Assembly (NCBI GenBank): GCA_029990175.1
Contig: JARKIP010000021.1
Location: 21,209,501 to 21,273,500, forward strand
Origin: Petunia secreta
Lineage: Eukaryota; Streptophyta; Magnoliopsida; Solanales; Solanaceae
Direction: 5' to 3'
Length of the DNA stretch: 64,000 bases
The notes under the pieces were generated by a model that saw only the letters and a list, made by a program, of their open reading frames with translations, was not told the origin of the DNA and ran no database searches. The position numbers were made by a program, and so were the translations under genes. How positions within the stretch are numbered: the stretch's first letter is position 1; every line of letters starts with the position of its first letter. Positions 36,201 through 48,489 of this stretch are shown piece after piece.

Positions 36201-37167
36201 TCACCAATTAATTTATGGATGTTTAGAATCATTTGTCAATTAATGAGTGCAAAATCAAATTCGATTAAAAATCGTACCCTCGTCATAATTCACATTTGAA
36301 TTGCTTCTTTATTTATTATGTTAAATATTCAATTATTTATTTATCTAATCAAATTTATTAATTTAGTTAATCAATTAAATTTCAATCCTTTATTTATTTA
36401 CTTAATCTAATTTATTTAATTTTAATTAATCATTTATTTAATCAATTAAATATTTATTTATTTATTTAACCTATTATTATTCATTTACTCCTTTATTTAA
36501 TTAAAATTGATAAATATTCATTTATTTAATTAAGTTATTTATTTGCTTATTTATCTATTTATTCAATCAATTAATTAATCCTTTATCCAATTATTTATCT
36601 AGTTTATTTTATTTAATTATCTAACTTCATTTAACCTTTACTTATTCTATTAATTAATCAATTGATCATTATTTCATTATCCATTTAATTAATCTTAAAT
36701 TGGGTTATTTATTTATCTAATCTTAATTAATTCTATTAATTAATCAATTGATCATTATTTCATTATCCATTTAATTAATCTTAAATTGGGTTATTTATTT
36801 ATCTAAGTATCGGCATAATTAAAATCTTATCTTATTTATATTATTCCTATTCTCCTCATATAAAATTAGCTTTATATACTTATTATCCTTAACAAATTCG
36901 TGAAAACCGCCGGATTAACCGCATTTAGCGGATTTTCGAAAGTGCTCCCGCTAGGGACCTTCTTTCGAATTTAAAAGAACCACTTACCTAGAATCTCTGA
37001 ATTTTATTTCTTTTAAATAAAGAATAAATTGCACTCTTTAGTTAACTTAGGTTCCTAATAATCCTTAAATTAGGTGGCGACTCCAAAGAAAACCCTTTGG
37101 AGTCCCATTTTGTTGAAAATACATCCCGATGTATACTTGTGTGTGCATTTCTCGGGAGGGTTCAACA
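33258..37167 (+). repeat. 3.9-kb 5' LTR of the Ogre/Tat element
   Basis: Starts TGCTGACGCCCAATTTTG, a start I associate with Tat/Ogre LTRs, and ends GGGAGGGTTCAACA next to the primer site. The right end is firm. The left end is inferred because no second LTR is present to compare. It contains long TTTATT-rich DNA (36120-36830). Confidence 0.6.
36645..36805. repeat. 86-bp tandem duplication in the Ogre LTR
   Basis: TTCTATTAATTAATCAATTG begins at 36645 and again at 36731. The ~75 bases that follow are identical in both copies, so the duplication is recent. Confidence 0.92.
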
Positions 37168-37170
37168 GCG

Positions 37171-37188
37171 TGGCGACTCTGCTGGGGA
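37171..37188 (+). other. Primer-binding site, Arg tRNA (Ogre type)
   Basis: TGGCGACTCTGCTGGGGA, three bases after the LTR. Ogre elements use tRNA-Arg with this sequence apart from one base. A partial look-alike, GTGGCGACTCC, lies inside the LTR near 37074. Confidence 0.82.
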
Positions 37189-39252
37189 TAGCATTTGATG
37201 GTTCTAACCAAAAGACTTTCACGAATTTGTTTGAATTGTATACCGATATTAGTATGCGTATCTTATTTAATTATTGTTGAAACTAGCATGATTATATCTA
37301 TTATTTATTTGCAAGCATGCTTAGATTAATTTAATTGATTGTTGTATGTCACGGAAGCATGTCACTACACCCTTATTTGTGCACATATACAAACTGGCAT
37401 TCCGTTCATACTTCCCCCACTCCTGGGAACCTCTTGCATTTTCACCCCAAATATCCGTGAGGTACGCTCATGCGTACCGGCACTTTCTTCCAGTAAAGAA
37501 CCCTTTTGACGAGTTGGTACACCGGAGGTTGTCGTGGGAGTAATTCGACTGCGAGGCCGCTTGCTACTCACCTGTTAGCCTCAACCGTTAACCCACTCTT
37601 AGTATGAGCTTTAGGAGCATGCATGCATTTACACCTTAGTCTGGACCCGGTCCTTGGTACCGCCTCCATAGTTAGGAAACTGCCCTTATGTCAACGGGTT
37701 TTCGAAACCCAACGACAATGCATATTATGTGCTATGTGATAACGAATCCTCAGTCCTAACCATATTTTGAGCAAAATCAGATTTGGAATTTTGTCTCCTA
37801 TGTTGTCTTTTAGGTCAGAAAATGGAAGAATTTAGCAGAATCTATGTGGTCATAGCAGTCCATATAGAATTTGAGATCATAGACAGAATTGCAGTCCAGG
37901 GAAAGTTAGGCAGATTAGATTGGTTTGTGTTTTGGAGGCGAAGCCCCTGGTGTCTTTAAAAGATCAGTGGGGTCCCTCTCGTGAATGGCTTTGCGTGTGT
38001 GCAGGCCCATGTTGACTAACCAGCTGCAAATTCTTATGGAATGAAGTATGCTTGTCGCATACTAGGAGAGTGAAGCCCCTATGTCTATAAACGACCAATG
38101 AGGTCCCTCTTTGAAACCAGTGCAGTCTTGGGTACCTAGGAAACTGAGAGGCTTGATTAAAGCCGAGGACCAGTGAGGAGCCCTATGAACAAGGTTTGTG
38201 AGCCTTGCAAAACCTAGGAAGCTGAGAGGCTTGACTAAAGCCGAGGACCAGTAAGGTTTTATTTTGAAAGGCTGATTGGTGCCTTTCATGATTTGCAGTT
38301 TGGTATTGTGAAAGCAGTTGGAAATCTCACCCCTGGATGTTGTGAAATAATTGGGAGTTGTGCTTGGAGGAGCGTTGATGTTTGCAAAAGATATAGAGGT
38401 TTGTTTCAGGCTTTAGGCATTTGGATTTAGAAATTTGGTGCAGATGTTGTGGAGAACATGAGCTGTGTTAGAATTTCGAGTTGACACCAACTTTTAGAAG
38501 TTAGTTGGGATAACGGGATTACAGTGTCGAGGCGGAGAGCTGATTATTATCAATTATTATTATTATTTATTGCTTACTCTAAATCTGAATTGCTCAAAAC
38601 TGGCATGAACTATTTTTTCGTTACCACTTATTTGCGCGACTAGGCTTACCTCTAGCACAAAGAGGTACCTTACAGGGTAGGACGCGTTTGCATTTTATTT
38701 ACGCTCAATTACTTGTGTTTGCCACATGTTAAATTATCTGTCTAATATGCGATTACTCGCTAAATATGTGCTGCTTGCCTGAAATTTGTTGGTACTGATT
38801 GCGCTGTGATTGAATTTGTTCGGTGATATGGTAAGATTAACGTTATGTTACTTCAATCTATTTTTCGTAAAAGTTAACCGCTTTATAAAGTTGTTTATTC
38901 ATCTATCATCTGAATTCATGCATACCATTATTTAAAATGCATTTCAAATGTTATTCTGTTTATCTTAACCCCAGTCTTGTCATTTTGCAAAATATTTTTT
39001 AGCGTCATATTTTAAAGTATTTGCAAGTGTGTTTTCCTTTTGAAAATAATTTCAGAGTTAAACAAGCGTTTCCGCGTCTGGTTTGCTTTAACAAAATGAG
39101 TGTCTTGCTTTAAATTTTGGGTCTTTTCAGTACAGTCTCAATTTCTCCATTTTGGAATAAGTTGACCCGTCAGTTTCATCTTTAATAAATTTTTATTAAA
39201 TTCGGTATGCGTTGCTAAAGGGTTAATTATTTGAACATCAAGATCAGGACCT
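37189..39252. other. Ogre leader, non-coding
   Basis: About 2 kb between the primer site and the first gag module. It contains a GC-richer stretch (37350-37700) and a repeated phrase, CCTAGGAA/GCTGAGAGGCTTGA with AAAGCCGAGGACCAGT, at 38134-38250. No credible long frame. Confidence 0.6.
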
Positions 39253-40460
39253 ATGGCTCGTCTAATTGTTGTTTTTGACTTGACTGGAAATGATGAATCT
39301 CACCAAGACAAGGTTAACAATCTTGAAGCAACCGTAGCAAGTTTGGAAAAGAAACTTGATAGCCTTACTAAATTGGTTGTCGCGCTCATGGATGCTCGCA
39401 ACCCAGTGCGTAATGTGCCGAGCCCAGGACCAAGTGCTCATGTTGCTCTTATTTATACTGTTGCACCTCCTACAATGCAAGTAGCTCCCGTATTTGAGTG
39501 TGATGCTCAACAGTTCCCTAATTTGCATGCATTCCTGTTGGAAAAGGAATTTATTGGCTTCTCATAAAAAACAAGTGATGAGAAAAGCAACGGGGTAGGG
39601 CTTCCCAATGCTAAAGAGAACAATGGCACAATGGCAGATGGGAAGGATCTACCATATCAAGCAGGCTTAGGTGAAGTAGAAAAGGAAAATGTGAATTTTC
39701 TTGACGTGGTTGATCCACCAGTGTATGATGGGATAGGATCCTTATGATCATTTGAAAGCATTCACTGATTGAGTTGCAATATTTGGAAAAAGCAATGGAA
39801 TCAAGTTGAGGTTATTTGTTAAGACGCTCGCGGGGCCGGCTTTAACGTGGTTTGCAATACAGGATCTTGGAAAGCGATTCACATGGGATGACTTAGCTCG
39901 TAACTTTGTCAAGCAGTACGAACTCCCAAACTTGACCTTTGCAAGGGGCAATCCACTGAAAAGAAAATCTGTAGAGCTTCAAGAAGAGCCGGCTGCAATA
40001 ATTTCTGACAAGAGAAAATGTGAATTGGTTGAGGCGCAGTCCAAAGATAAAGGAAAAGCTGTTATGCCAAATCCTTTGCCAGCCATAGCGGTGACCTAAT
40101 GCAGTCAAGCAAACAGTTGCCAATCCAAGTTTGCAATCAAGCCGCACCAAAAGATCCACTTTTGCATTCACACCGATACCAGGATCTTATGCAAAACTAT
40201 TTGAACGGCTTATTGGGACCGATTTGGTACAACCTATAGCATCAAAGCCATATCAACCACGCAAGCCTGAAAATTTGAGGAAATTTTGTGCTTACCATTC
40301 AGGGATGCAGGGGCATAATATTGAAGAATGCACTTTATTTAAGAAGAAAGTGGAAAGTTTGATTAACTCTTGCCAGGTCAAAATTTTATCTACAAACGAC
40401 ATTGGCGAACCTTTTGTCGCAATCCTTCCATATGCAAATCCCTCGAAGAATGACATTTAG
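39253..40460 (+). pseudogene. First Ogre gag module, broken
   Basis: ATG at 39253. A coiled-coil-like start (DKVNNLEATVASLEKKLDSL) is followed by stops, then MRLFVKTLAGPALTWFA with KRFTWDDLARNFVKQYE, the capsid signature. A C-terminal CAYHSGMQGHNIEECTLFK motif comes before the stop near 40460. Three frames are needed to read it. A second copy of the same domain layout follows at 41392. Confidence 0.82.
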
Positions 40461-41391
40461 GCACCTATTAAGTTCCAGAAAAGCAGTAGAGTGGCAGAAG
40501 CAGAAGTTAGTTTATTTGCATTATTAGGAAGTAACTATTGTACTTTCCTTTTGTTAGTTTTGTTAAAAGAAAAGAAAAGAAAGAATATCAAATTATGAAT
40601 GTTTGAATTTATTTCTATGTAAGAAAACTACTGTAACCGGTTTCCCACGGCGGAAAGCGTAGACAACTCATATCGAGTTTCGGTTACACCATGATTTGGA
40701 AAATCTCTTCTATGTAAGCAGAACTACGCACGGTCTGATTCCCAATGAGGGATACGTAGGCTCTTCCATCGGGCTCGACCCTTTAATATTTAAATTTTAA
40801 TTTTCCCAAAGATAGAAACTGGGGTAAATTTTGCAAAACAAGTAGAAGACGTGAGAGATTGCAACTGGGGCAGCTTTTGCAAAACCATTTGAAGTATTGA
40901 AAGTCATAACTGTGGCAGTTTTGCAAAGCAAGTTGAGATGTTGAAGTCATAACTGGGGCAGAATTTTGCAAAAAGCAAGTTGAAGACATTGCGTTGGTTT
41001 GTTCGTTATTAGAAGCAGTTTTCAAGGATTGGTGCAGACTGTCATTTTGCTAGGAAGAATCGATAGTCAAGCAAAGCATTGATGGTCAAAATAAGCCGAC
41101 CATTTAGCAATTTGCGCCAAAATGGTCTAGCACGCATACTGATTTTGTAAAAACTTTCAAAGTTGTTTTTTCTCAACTCGCATCTTGAAAAATCAAATTT
41201 TGTTGATCATTGAGTTTCGAACTCTTAAATATTTTACTCCTGTGTTGAGTCGGGATTTTTGTCCCATCCATTCGGCCTAATGGCCTAGTTTACACTTGAA
41301 ATTTTATGCATGCATTATCATTTTACGTATTAACTTGCTTTTGCTCAATGTGTAGAATTCATTTGTTAAAGGTTGGCTAGCATTGAACACT
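40461..41391. other. Spacer between the two gag modules
   Basis: Contains GGGATACGTAGGC near 40750, a block common to Ogre/Tat elements just after gag. A degenerate ~45-bp repeat (AACTGGGGCAGNTTTTGCAAA) lies at 40810-40990. No coding. Confidence 0.65.
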
Positions 41392-42899
41392 GAAATGGCT
41401 GAGAATCTGCATCAAGGACAAAACAACATGGCAAAGCAGCTTAGCCAACCAGTTCTGGTATGGGGCAGAATGATGATGTTGAAGAACATGTGGTCCAAAG
41501 GAATAGGATTATCAACTTTGTCAACACTAGCAAACCTTTGCCAAATACAAGTTATACCTCCAATCCACCTTACTTAACAATGTCTAATTACCCAATGCCT
41601 ATACATACTATATATCCACAAATCCCACATGGATATCTTACCAATCTAAATGCTTGGCCAGCTGCAACTTTATACCAACCACCTTTTATCACTATGCCTG
41701 CTGTGGGGAGTCAATCAAATCAATTGATAGTGCATTCACCAGAATTGCCTGAGAAAGAAGTTGAGACAACTTATCCTCACAATATGAATGAACAGATTGT
41801 GAGAAAGATCATAGGAAAAGAATTGCGCTCTAGGAATATTCAGAGCTTATGCTATGAAGACTTATGCTTTCACCCGGACCTTGAGCTTCCAAGTGGGTAC
41901 AAGATACCAAAATATAACACTTTCAATGGAAAAGGGGACCCCTATGCACATCTGAAAGATTATTGCATCAGATTAATTGGAATTGGCAAGGATGAAGCTT
42001 TGCGTATGAGATTGTTTATTCAGAGTTTATCAGGAATGGCACTTGCATGGTATACTAAGTAGGATTTTACCAAATGACACACCTGGGAAGACATGGCTCG
42101 AGACTTTGTGGAACAATACAAGTTCAATATAGTAAGAGATCCTTATCTAATTGATATGCGTAAAATCAGGAAGATGGCGCATGAATCTGTTGCAGAATTT
42201 GCTGCGAGATAGAGGCTAGAGGCTTCTAAGATGCATCCTCCATTGCCTGAAGATGAGCTGATAGCGACTTTCATTGACCTTCAAGAAGGCCTATTTTATG
42301 AAAAGCTACTTTTTGCTAATTTAAAGGATTTTTCCAGTTTAATCCGGTATGCACAGACTTTGGAAGAAAAACTTCAAACCGGAAGGTTGATTGACTATGA
42401 CACTACAATGCCAGTTTTCAATTGTTCTGATGCACCTGAAAATATTCAAGACTCACAGCCTTTGCAAGTGCACTACAATCATGATATGCAGAATTCAAGT
42501 CGTAAGCATCGATCTTATCAGGCACCATCTGGTCATCAAAGCACGAAGAAGCTAAGACCTCGTACTTTCACTCCTCTATATGAATCATTATCAGCCATAT
42601 TTGAGAGATTGAAAGTAGAAGGACTATTGCAAGCAAGAAAGGGATGGATCCCAGAAAATCTGTCTCAAGGATTTGATTTATCAAAGAGGTGCGCATATCA
42701 CTTAAATATTCAAGGCCATGACACAGAAGAATGCTTGGAACTTAAGCACAAAATCCAGAATATGATTGAAACGGGCAAGATAAGTGTGAAGCAAGGGCAA
42801 ACAAGCAATTATGATCCTCCAGCAGCAAATGCAATTATCATCACAGGTGATTCATCAAAATTGGCACCAAGGTGTTTGAAAAGGAAGCGTGAAGCTTAG
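41392..42899 (+). pseudogene. Second Ogre gag module, broken
   Basis: Readable from MAENLHQGQNN on, then a Pro/Tyr/Thr-rich stretch, then YKIPKYNTFNGKGDPYAHLK, MRLFIQSLSGMALAWYTK, TWEDMARDFVEQYKFN and LPEDELIATFI. It closes with CAYHLNIQGHDTEECLELK and the end KRKREA. Stops at 42060, 42076 and 42211, and a shift near 41575, break it. It is the more complete of the two modules. Confidence 0.85.
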
Positions 42900-43329
42900 T
42901 AAGAAGATCAAATGACAACACTTTGTTTGTTGAAAAGGCATTATTGCCCGACTATCTTATTTTCCTACTCTTTTGAAGGTTTATGTAATGAACTATCTTG
43001 TACCCTTTATTGGGGTTTAATCTCGAAATCAATGAAAATCTATTTTTCCAAATAAGCCAAGCCAAAGAAATTTTAGATGACATCTTTTGTACAAAAGAAG
43101 AATTTCAAGAGCATCAGACTCTCGCAGCAGCAATACATATGATTTCCATACAAGAAGATGCAGATTTGAAGCCGCATTAGGTGTTCAATCAAGCCAGCCA
43201 CTATTTGTTTAAAAACTAACAGCTTTTTCTTTGAAAACAGGGGCAAATTCATTTTGGAGCTACTGCAAAGTTCAGCATAAAGACAGAAGGAGCAAAACAA
43301 AATGTTGAGGCTTTTGGGCCCATCTTTCA
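42900..43329. other. Post-gag Ogre sequence up to the junction
   Basis: Short frames with no domain (for example QISQAKEILDDIFCTKEEFQ). Ends abruptly at 43329, where Athila gag begins. Confidence 0.55.
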
Positions 43330-44729
43330 GAAGTTTTCACCAAAAGGAAAGCAAGCGGCATTGAGGGACAAGATCTACATGTTTGAGCAAGAAGCATCCG
43401 ATTCTTTGACCGAGGCTTGGGAAGCTTTCCAAGATGGGTTACTCCGGTGTCCTAATCATGGTTTCAATGGAAGTATGTTGTGCAAAGCTTCTATCAAGGC
43501 TTAAACAAGATGAACCAATCTGCCTTGGACACTTTATGTGATGGTGTCACCATGGCCAAGAGGTATGAAGAGGTGAAAGATATCCTAGACAAAGTGACTA
43601 AGAGATCTCAAGAATGGCATCCAAGAGCTAAGAACCCGGGAAGAGAAGTTGGGATTAGTCCAATGTTGATGGAAAGACTTGAAGCCCAAGATGAGAAAAT
43701 AGCAAGAATCTTGACATCGGTGGAACTTATGAACAAGAACTCAAAGGCCGATAGAGAAGCCAATGAAAAAAAGTTGCACAAGGTGGAGAATATTCACACC
43801 ACAAATTTCGGGCATCAAGTGGCCCCAATGGGTTATGTGACTCCCGGAGGTGTTCCTTTGTCCCTTCTCCAACATAGGCAAGAAGAATACTATCCGGAAT
43901 AATGCTACCATGTGCAAGATGGAGAAGAAGCACATTATGTGGGTAACTACCAAGGGCAAAGAGAGTATGATCAAGGTGGCTATCAAGACCTTATCAACAA
44001 CCCTACCAACAACCATATCAACAAGCCTACCAACAGCAAGGGCAATGGAGGCCGAGTCAAGGAAGATGTAATTGGAAGAGCAACCAAGAGGGAGGAGGAG
44101 TCGGTTCTTCTTAAAAATATGCTCCAAGACCTCCATTTAAGCAAAACGATCAAGAAGCGAAAGCTCCCACAAAATTGAAAGAAATGATGAGTCAAATGCC
44201 TCAAAATCAACAAGGCTACTCCGGAGACATGAAAGACATGAAGTAAACTATGACGTCACATTCCACATCCATCAAAGAGCTTAAGTCACGAATGAGCCAA
44301 CAAGCTCATCAAGTTAATCAAAGACCGCAAGGACCACTACCAAGTGACACGGTAGTAAATCCTAAAAGAGGCGGTAAGGACCAAGTGATGGCGATCAAAA
44401 CTCGAAGTGGCAAGACATATGAAGATCTAAAAGCCATGAGTAATGATAATGTAGAGTGGAGAGTGCAAGATGATCATGTGGGTGCCGAATGGAATGATAA
44501 TGAAGCTATTGGAGAGGAGATGGTGCATGAAGAAATGGAGAGGCAAGGTGATGTGTTTGTGCAAGAGTATGATGATGATGTTCAAGAAGTCACTAAAAAT
44601 CCTAATCCCCAAAACACCACTACCCAAATAGCCAAACCAAAGAACACTCCACAACCCAAAGAAAGCCCTTCTAACCCAAGCTCCATTCCTAAAATACCCC
44701 TTCCTTTCCCACAAAAGAGCAACAAATAA
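43330..44729 (+). pseudogene. Athila gag, C-terminal part
   Basis: Begins KFSPKGKQAALRDKIYMFEQ, in register with the gag fragment on the minus strand. Then SFYQGLNKMNQSALDTLCDG (with a frameshift near 43475), ILTSVELMNKNSKADREANE, and at 44250-44729 a frame ending in RPQGPLPSDTVVNPKRGGKD and MAIKTRSGKTYEDL, the gag-protease linker of Athila. Stops at 43900 and 44246 and shifts break it. Confidence 0.88.
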
Positions 44730-44755
44730 AGAGAAATATCCTATGCAAAGAAGAT

Positions 44756-45441
44756 TTGGGAGAAGATAGCAAGTACTTCCATCAACATTCCATTAGTTAT
44801 GCTTTGGGGCAAATGCCCAATATTGCTAAATTCATGAAAGACCTGGTGACCAAGAAGACATATGGAGATTTCGAGACAATCAAGGTGAATCATCAAGTGA
44901 ATGCAATTGTGTCAAAACACATAGCTCCGAAGATGGAAGATCCCGAGGCTTTTACCATTCCATGCACAATTGGTGGAAGACATTTCAAGAAGGCTTTGTG
45001 TGACCTAGTGGAAGTATCAACTTAATGCCTTATACGGTGTACAAGACATTGGACACCAAAGAACCTAGACCAACAACTGTGAACCTACAAATGGCCGATC
45101 GCTCAATGAAAAGTCTGACTGGGATTATTGACAATGTGTTGGTAAAGGTAGACAAATTCGTCTTCCCGACGGATTTTGTTATGCTTGATTGCCCTGTAGA
45201 TTTTGAAGTACCTATCATTCTTGGGAGACCATTCTTGGCAACCGAAAGAGCTCTTTGTGATGTAGAAAGAGGTGAACTTACTTTTAGGTTCAATGGGGAG
45301 AAGGATGTATTTCATATTTGCAAAGCTTTGAAAGAACCAATGAATGATGATGGGACTTTTTCTTATGTCGATGTCGTGGTTGATGCCCCAGTGGAAATGG
45401 AGAGTGTCTTAGTAGTCAAGAAGACACGTTGGCGGCAGTAA
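44756..45441 (+). pseudogene. Athila protease, frameshifted at the active site
   Basis: KTYGDFETIKVNHQVNAIV, then IPCTIGGRHFKKALCDL. The active-site motif D-L-G-A-S-I-N-L-M is destroyed by a one-base loss just after 45005, giving DLVEVST and TAA. The other frame takes over at MPYTVYKTL and continues FVMLDCPVDFEVPIILGRPF and GELTFRFNGEK. Confidence 0.87.
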
Positions 45442-45619
45442 TTTGGAACATGGATGTGGAAGATGAAGAGAGTGTAGCGGAGGTGGTGAAGGCATTAGAA
45501 GGCTTTGGATCAAAACCCTATGTACCTAAAAAGCTATCCTTAGACCTTGAAAACCGAGAAACCCCACCTACAAAACCATAAATCGAAGAACCACCGAAAC
45601 TTGAATTGAAAATCCAACC

Positions 45620-46468
45620 ATGCCAGTTGAGATACACCTTCCTTGGTCCCAACTCAACTCTACCATAATCATTTCATCCCACTTGACCAAAACTCAAGAA
45701 TCTAAACTTGCTGAAGTGGTGAAGAGGAGGATTAAAGCTATAGGGTGGACTTTGGCAGATATAAGGGGAATTGATCTGGGGGTATTCACTCATAAAATTT
45801 TGCTTGAAGAAGGGTGTCGGCCAAGTGTAGAACACCAAAGGAGTTTGAATCCTCCTATGCAAGAGGTGGTGAAGAAAGAAATCATCAAATGGCTAGATGC
45901 GGGTGTGATAGTTCTATTGTCTAATAGCAAGTGGGTGTCACCCATGCAATGTGTGCCCAAGAAGGGGGGGGGGATAATGGTGATTCTAAATGACAAAGGC
46001 GAGTCTATTGCAACTAGACCCATAACCGGGTGGAGAGTGTGTATGGATTATCGGAAGCTCAACACCGCTACAAGGAAGGACCATTTTCCTTTGCTATTCA
46101 TTGATCAAATGATTGATCGGTTGGCGTGTCGTGCTTGCTATTGTTTCTTGGATGGGTACTCCGGCTATAACCAAATATCCATTGAGGCCGAAGATCAAGA
46201 CAAGACCATTTTCACTTGCCCCTATGGCACCTTTGCATTCCAAAAAATGCCATTTGGTCTTTGTAATGGCCCCGCCACATTCCAAAGGTACATGCTAGCT
46301 CTTTTCCACGACATGGTAGAAAATTTTCTTGAGGCTTTCATGGATGATTTCTCGGTAGTTGGAGATTCATTCGATGATTGCTTATCAAACTTGGAGAGGG
46401 TGCTAGAGAGATGCGAAAAAACAAGGCTTGTGCTCAATTGGGAGAAATGTCATTTCTTAGTTCAATAA
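45620..46468 (+). pseudogene. Athila reverse transcriptase
   Basis: Open for 282 residues. LADIRGIDLGVFTHKI and RRLNPPM-like EHQRSLNPPMQEVVKKEI lead in. Then SKWVSPMQCVPKKGG, RVCMDYRKLNTATRKDHFPL, FLDGYSGYNQI, PYGTFAFQKMPFGLCNGPAT and the catalytic FMDDFSV. TAA follows WEKCHFLVQ where Athila has Glu (EGIVLGH), and the frame resumes directly. A run of ten G at 45965 lies in the PKKGGG segment and could mark a slip. Confidence 0.92.
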
Positions 46469-46474
46469 GGCATA

Positions 46475-47284
46475 GTGTTGGGACACAAAGTCTTCAAGAA
46501 AGGCATTGAAGTACATCAAGCAAAGATTGAGGTAATCTCAAAACTTCCACCTCCAATGACCGTGAAGGGTGTTCGAAGTTTTTTGGGGCATGCGGGATTT
46601 TATCGCCGCTTTATCAAGGACTTATCCAAAGTTGTGAATCCGATGTGCAAACTTTTGGAGAAGGATGCCAAGTTCGTGTTTGACAAGGCTCGTTTAGGAG
46701 ATTTTGAAGAAGTGAAGAAGAGGTTAACAACCGCACCGGTAATTGTGAGTACTAATTGGGAGCTTCCGTTTGAGCTCATGTGTGGTGCTAGTGACGTGGC
46801 TTTGGGAGCCGTGCTAGGTCAACGAGTGAACAAGATGTTTCATCATATTTACTATGCAAGTAAGACGATGAAAGGAGCTCAATTAAACTATACAATGACG
46901 GAGAAAGAGCTCTTGGCTATTGTGTTCGCTTTTAAAAAATTCTGGTCATATTTGGTGGGGTCGAAGACAATTGTTCGTACCGATCACTCTACCATTCGGT
47001 ATTTGATGGCGAAGAAAGACTCCAAAACAAGGCTTATTCGGTGGGTGTTACTTCTTCAAGAATTTGATATTGAAGTGCTTGATCGAAAAGGGACCGAGAA
47101 TCAAGTTGTGGACCACTTGTCGCGATTGGAGGAGGCGGGTAGGCCAAAAGAAGAGATAGAAGTGAATGATGCATTTCCGGATGAGAGGATCTTGGCTGTG
47201 TATTGGGAACCAATCCCTTGGTATGGCGACCTAGCCAATTTCACAGTTGGGGGAGTCTATCTCGAAGACTTCACATTCTATTAA
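46475..47284 (+). pseudogene. Athila RT thumb and RNase H
   Basis: Continues in the same frame after the stop: LGHKVFKKGIEV, VRSFLGHAGFYRRFIKDLSK, then RNase H with CGASDVALGAVLGQR, MTEKELLAIVFAFKKFWSYL and RTDHSTIRYLMAKKD. It ends QVVDHLSRLE and a linker. 269 residues open. Confidence 0.92.
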
Positions 47285-47400
47285 AAGAAGAAGCTAGCCA
47301 AGGATGCAAGATTCTATTATTGGGATGAACCCTATCTCTTTAGGATATGTGTTGATGGACTCATCCGGAAATGTTTGCCGAGTCCGAATAAGAAGCAATT

Positions 47401-48489
47401 ATGGAAGGGTGTCATTCTTCTCCTTATGGAGGACATCATGGTGGAGTCAGGACGGTGGCCAAGATATTACAACGTGGTTTCTTTTGGCCAACTTTGCACA
47501 AAGATGCTTACGCTTGGGTGAAAAATTGTGATCAATGCCAAAGAATGGGTGGAATATCAAGGAAGCACGAGATGCCGATAAATCCCATTATTGAAGTTGA
47601 GTTGTTTGATGTGTGGGGAATTGACTTTATGGGACCGTTTGTGAGTTCCTATGGCAACAAATACATCTTGCTAGCGGTTGATTATGTGTCCAAATGGGTG
47701 AAAGCGGTTGCGGTCCCCAATAATGAAGCCAAGAGTATGTTGGGATTCTTGAAAAAGAATATTTTCTCACGAGGGCAATCATTAGTGATGGTAGGAGCCA
47801 TTTTTGCAACCGAGCTTTTACAAACCTCCTCCAAAAATACGAAGTGAAACATAAAGTTGCAACGCCCTACGACCCTCAAACAAGTGGGTAAGTTGAAGTC
47901 TCAAACCGGGAAGTGAAGAACATTCTAGCCAAGACGGTTAATGCAAATAGAACCGATTGGGCTAGAAAACTTGATGAAGCTTTATGGGCTTACCGAACCG
48001 CCTACAAAACTCTGATTCGGATGTCTCCATTGAAATTGGTGTTCGGTAAGGCTTGCTATTTACTGGTTGAGCTTGAGCAATAAGCATTGTGGGCATTGAA
48101 GAAATTGAATATGGATTGGAGTGATGCCGCAAATGCAAGTGTCGAACTTGCATGAACTTGATGAATTCCGGTTCTTGGTATATGAAAATGCAATGATTTA
48201 CAAAGAAAAAATGAAGAGGCTTCATGATTCGAGAATTTGGAACCGGAAGTTCAAAGAGGGAGATTTGGTGTCGTTGTTTGACACTCGCTTGAAATTGTTC
48301 CCTGGGAAGCTCAAATCCAAATATAAGGGTCCGTTTAAGATGGTAGGTGTTACACCTTATGGCTCGGTTGATTTGCAATCGAAGGAAGGAGGAAGAACTT
48401 TCCGAGTCAATGGGCATCGGGTGAAATATTATTTGGGATGCGATGCCGATGTTGGTGAAGTGGCGTGCATCTATCTTGATGAGTCGTGA
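47401..48489 (+). pseudogene. Athila integrase, broken
   Basis: Zinc region (GGHHGGVRTVAKILQRGFFW, KNCDQCQRMGG), then the first Asp in FDVWGIDFMGPF. A frameshift near 47768 moves the second Asp (AIISDG) out of frame. A stop replaces Gln in QTSGQVEV. The C-terminal part from 48121 is open again (WNRKFKEGDLVSLFDTRLK, FRVNGHRVKYY). Confidence 0.9.

Larger units (their letters stand above)
33258..43329 (+). mobile_element. 5' part of an Ogre/Tat-type gypsy element
   Basis: A very long LTR, an Arg-type primer site, a 2-kb leader and two gag modules. It stops at 43329 where Athila gag takes over, so protease, RT, integrase and the 3'LTR are missing. Long LTRs, tRNA-Arg priming and extra coding upstream of pol are traits of Ogre elements. 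Confidence 0.78.

Noticed and set aside
32757..43329. Ogre fragment as a simple nested insertion into Tekay RT
   Set aside because: It lacks a 3'LTR and no matching 5-bp duplication was found at 26548 and 32756, so a plain insertion does not explain it.
47962..48417. Minus-strand frame of 151 codons
   Set aside because: Antisense of the integrase C-terminus of the Athila element.
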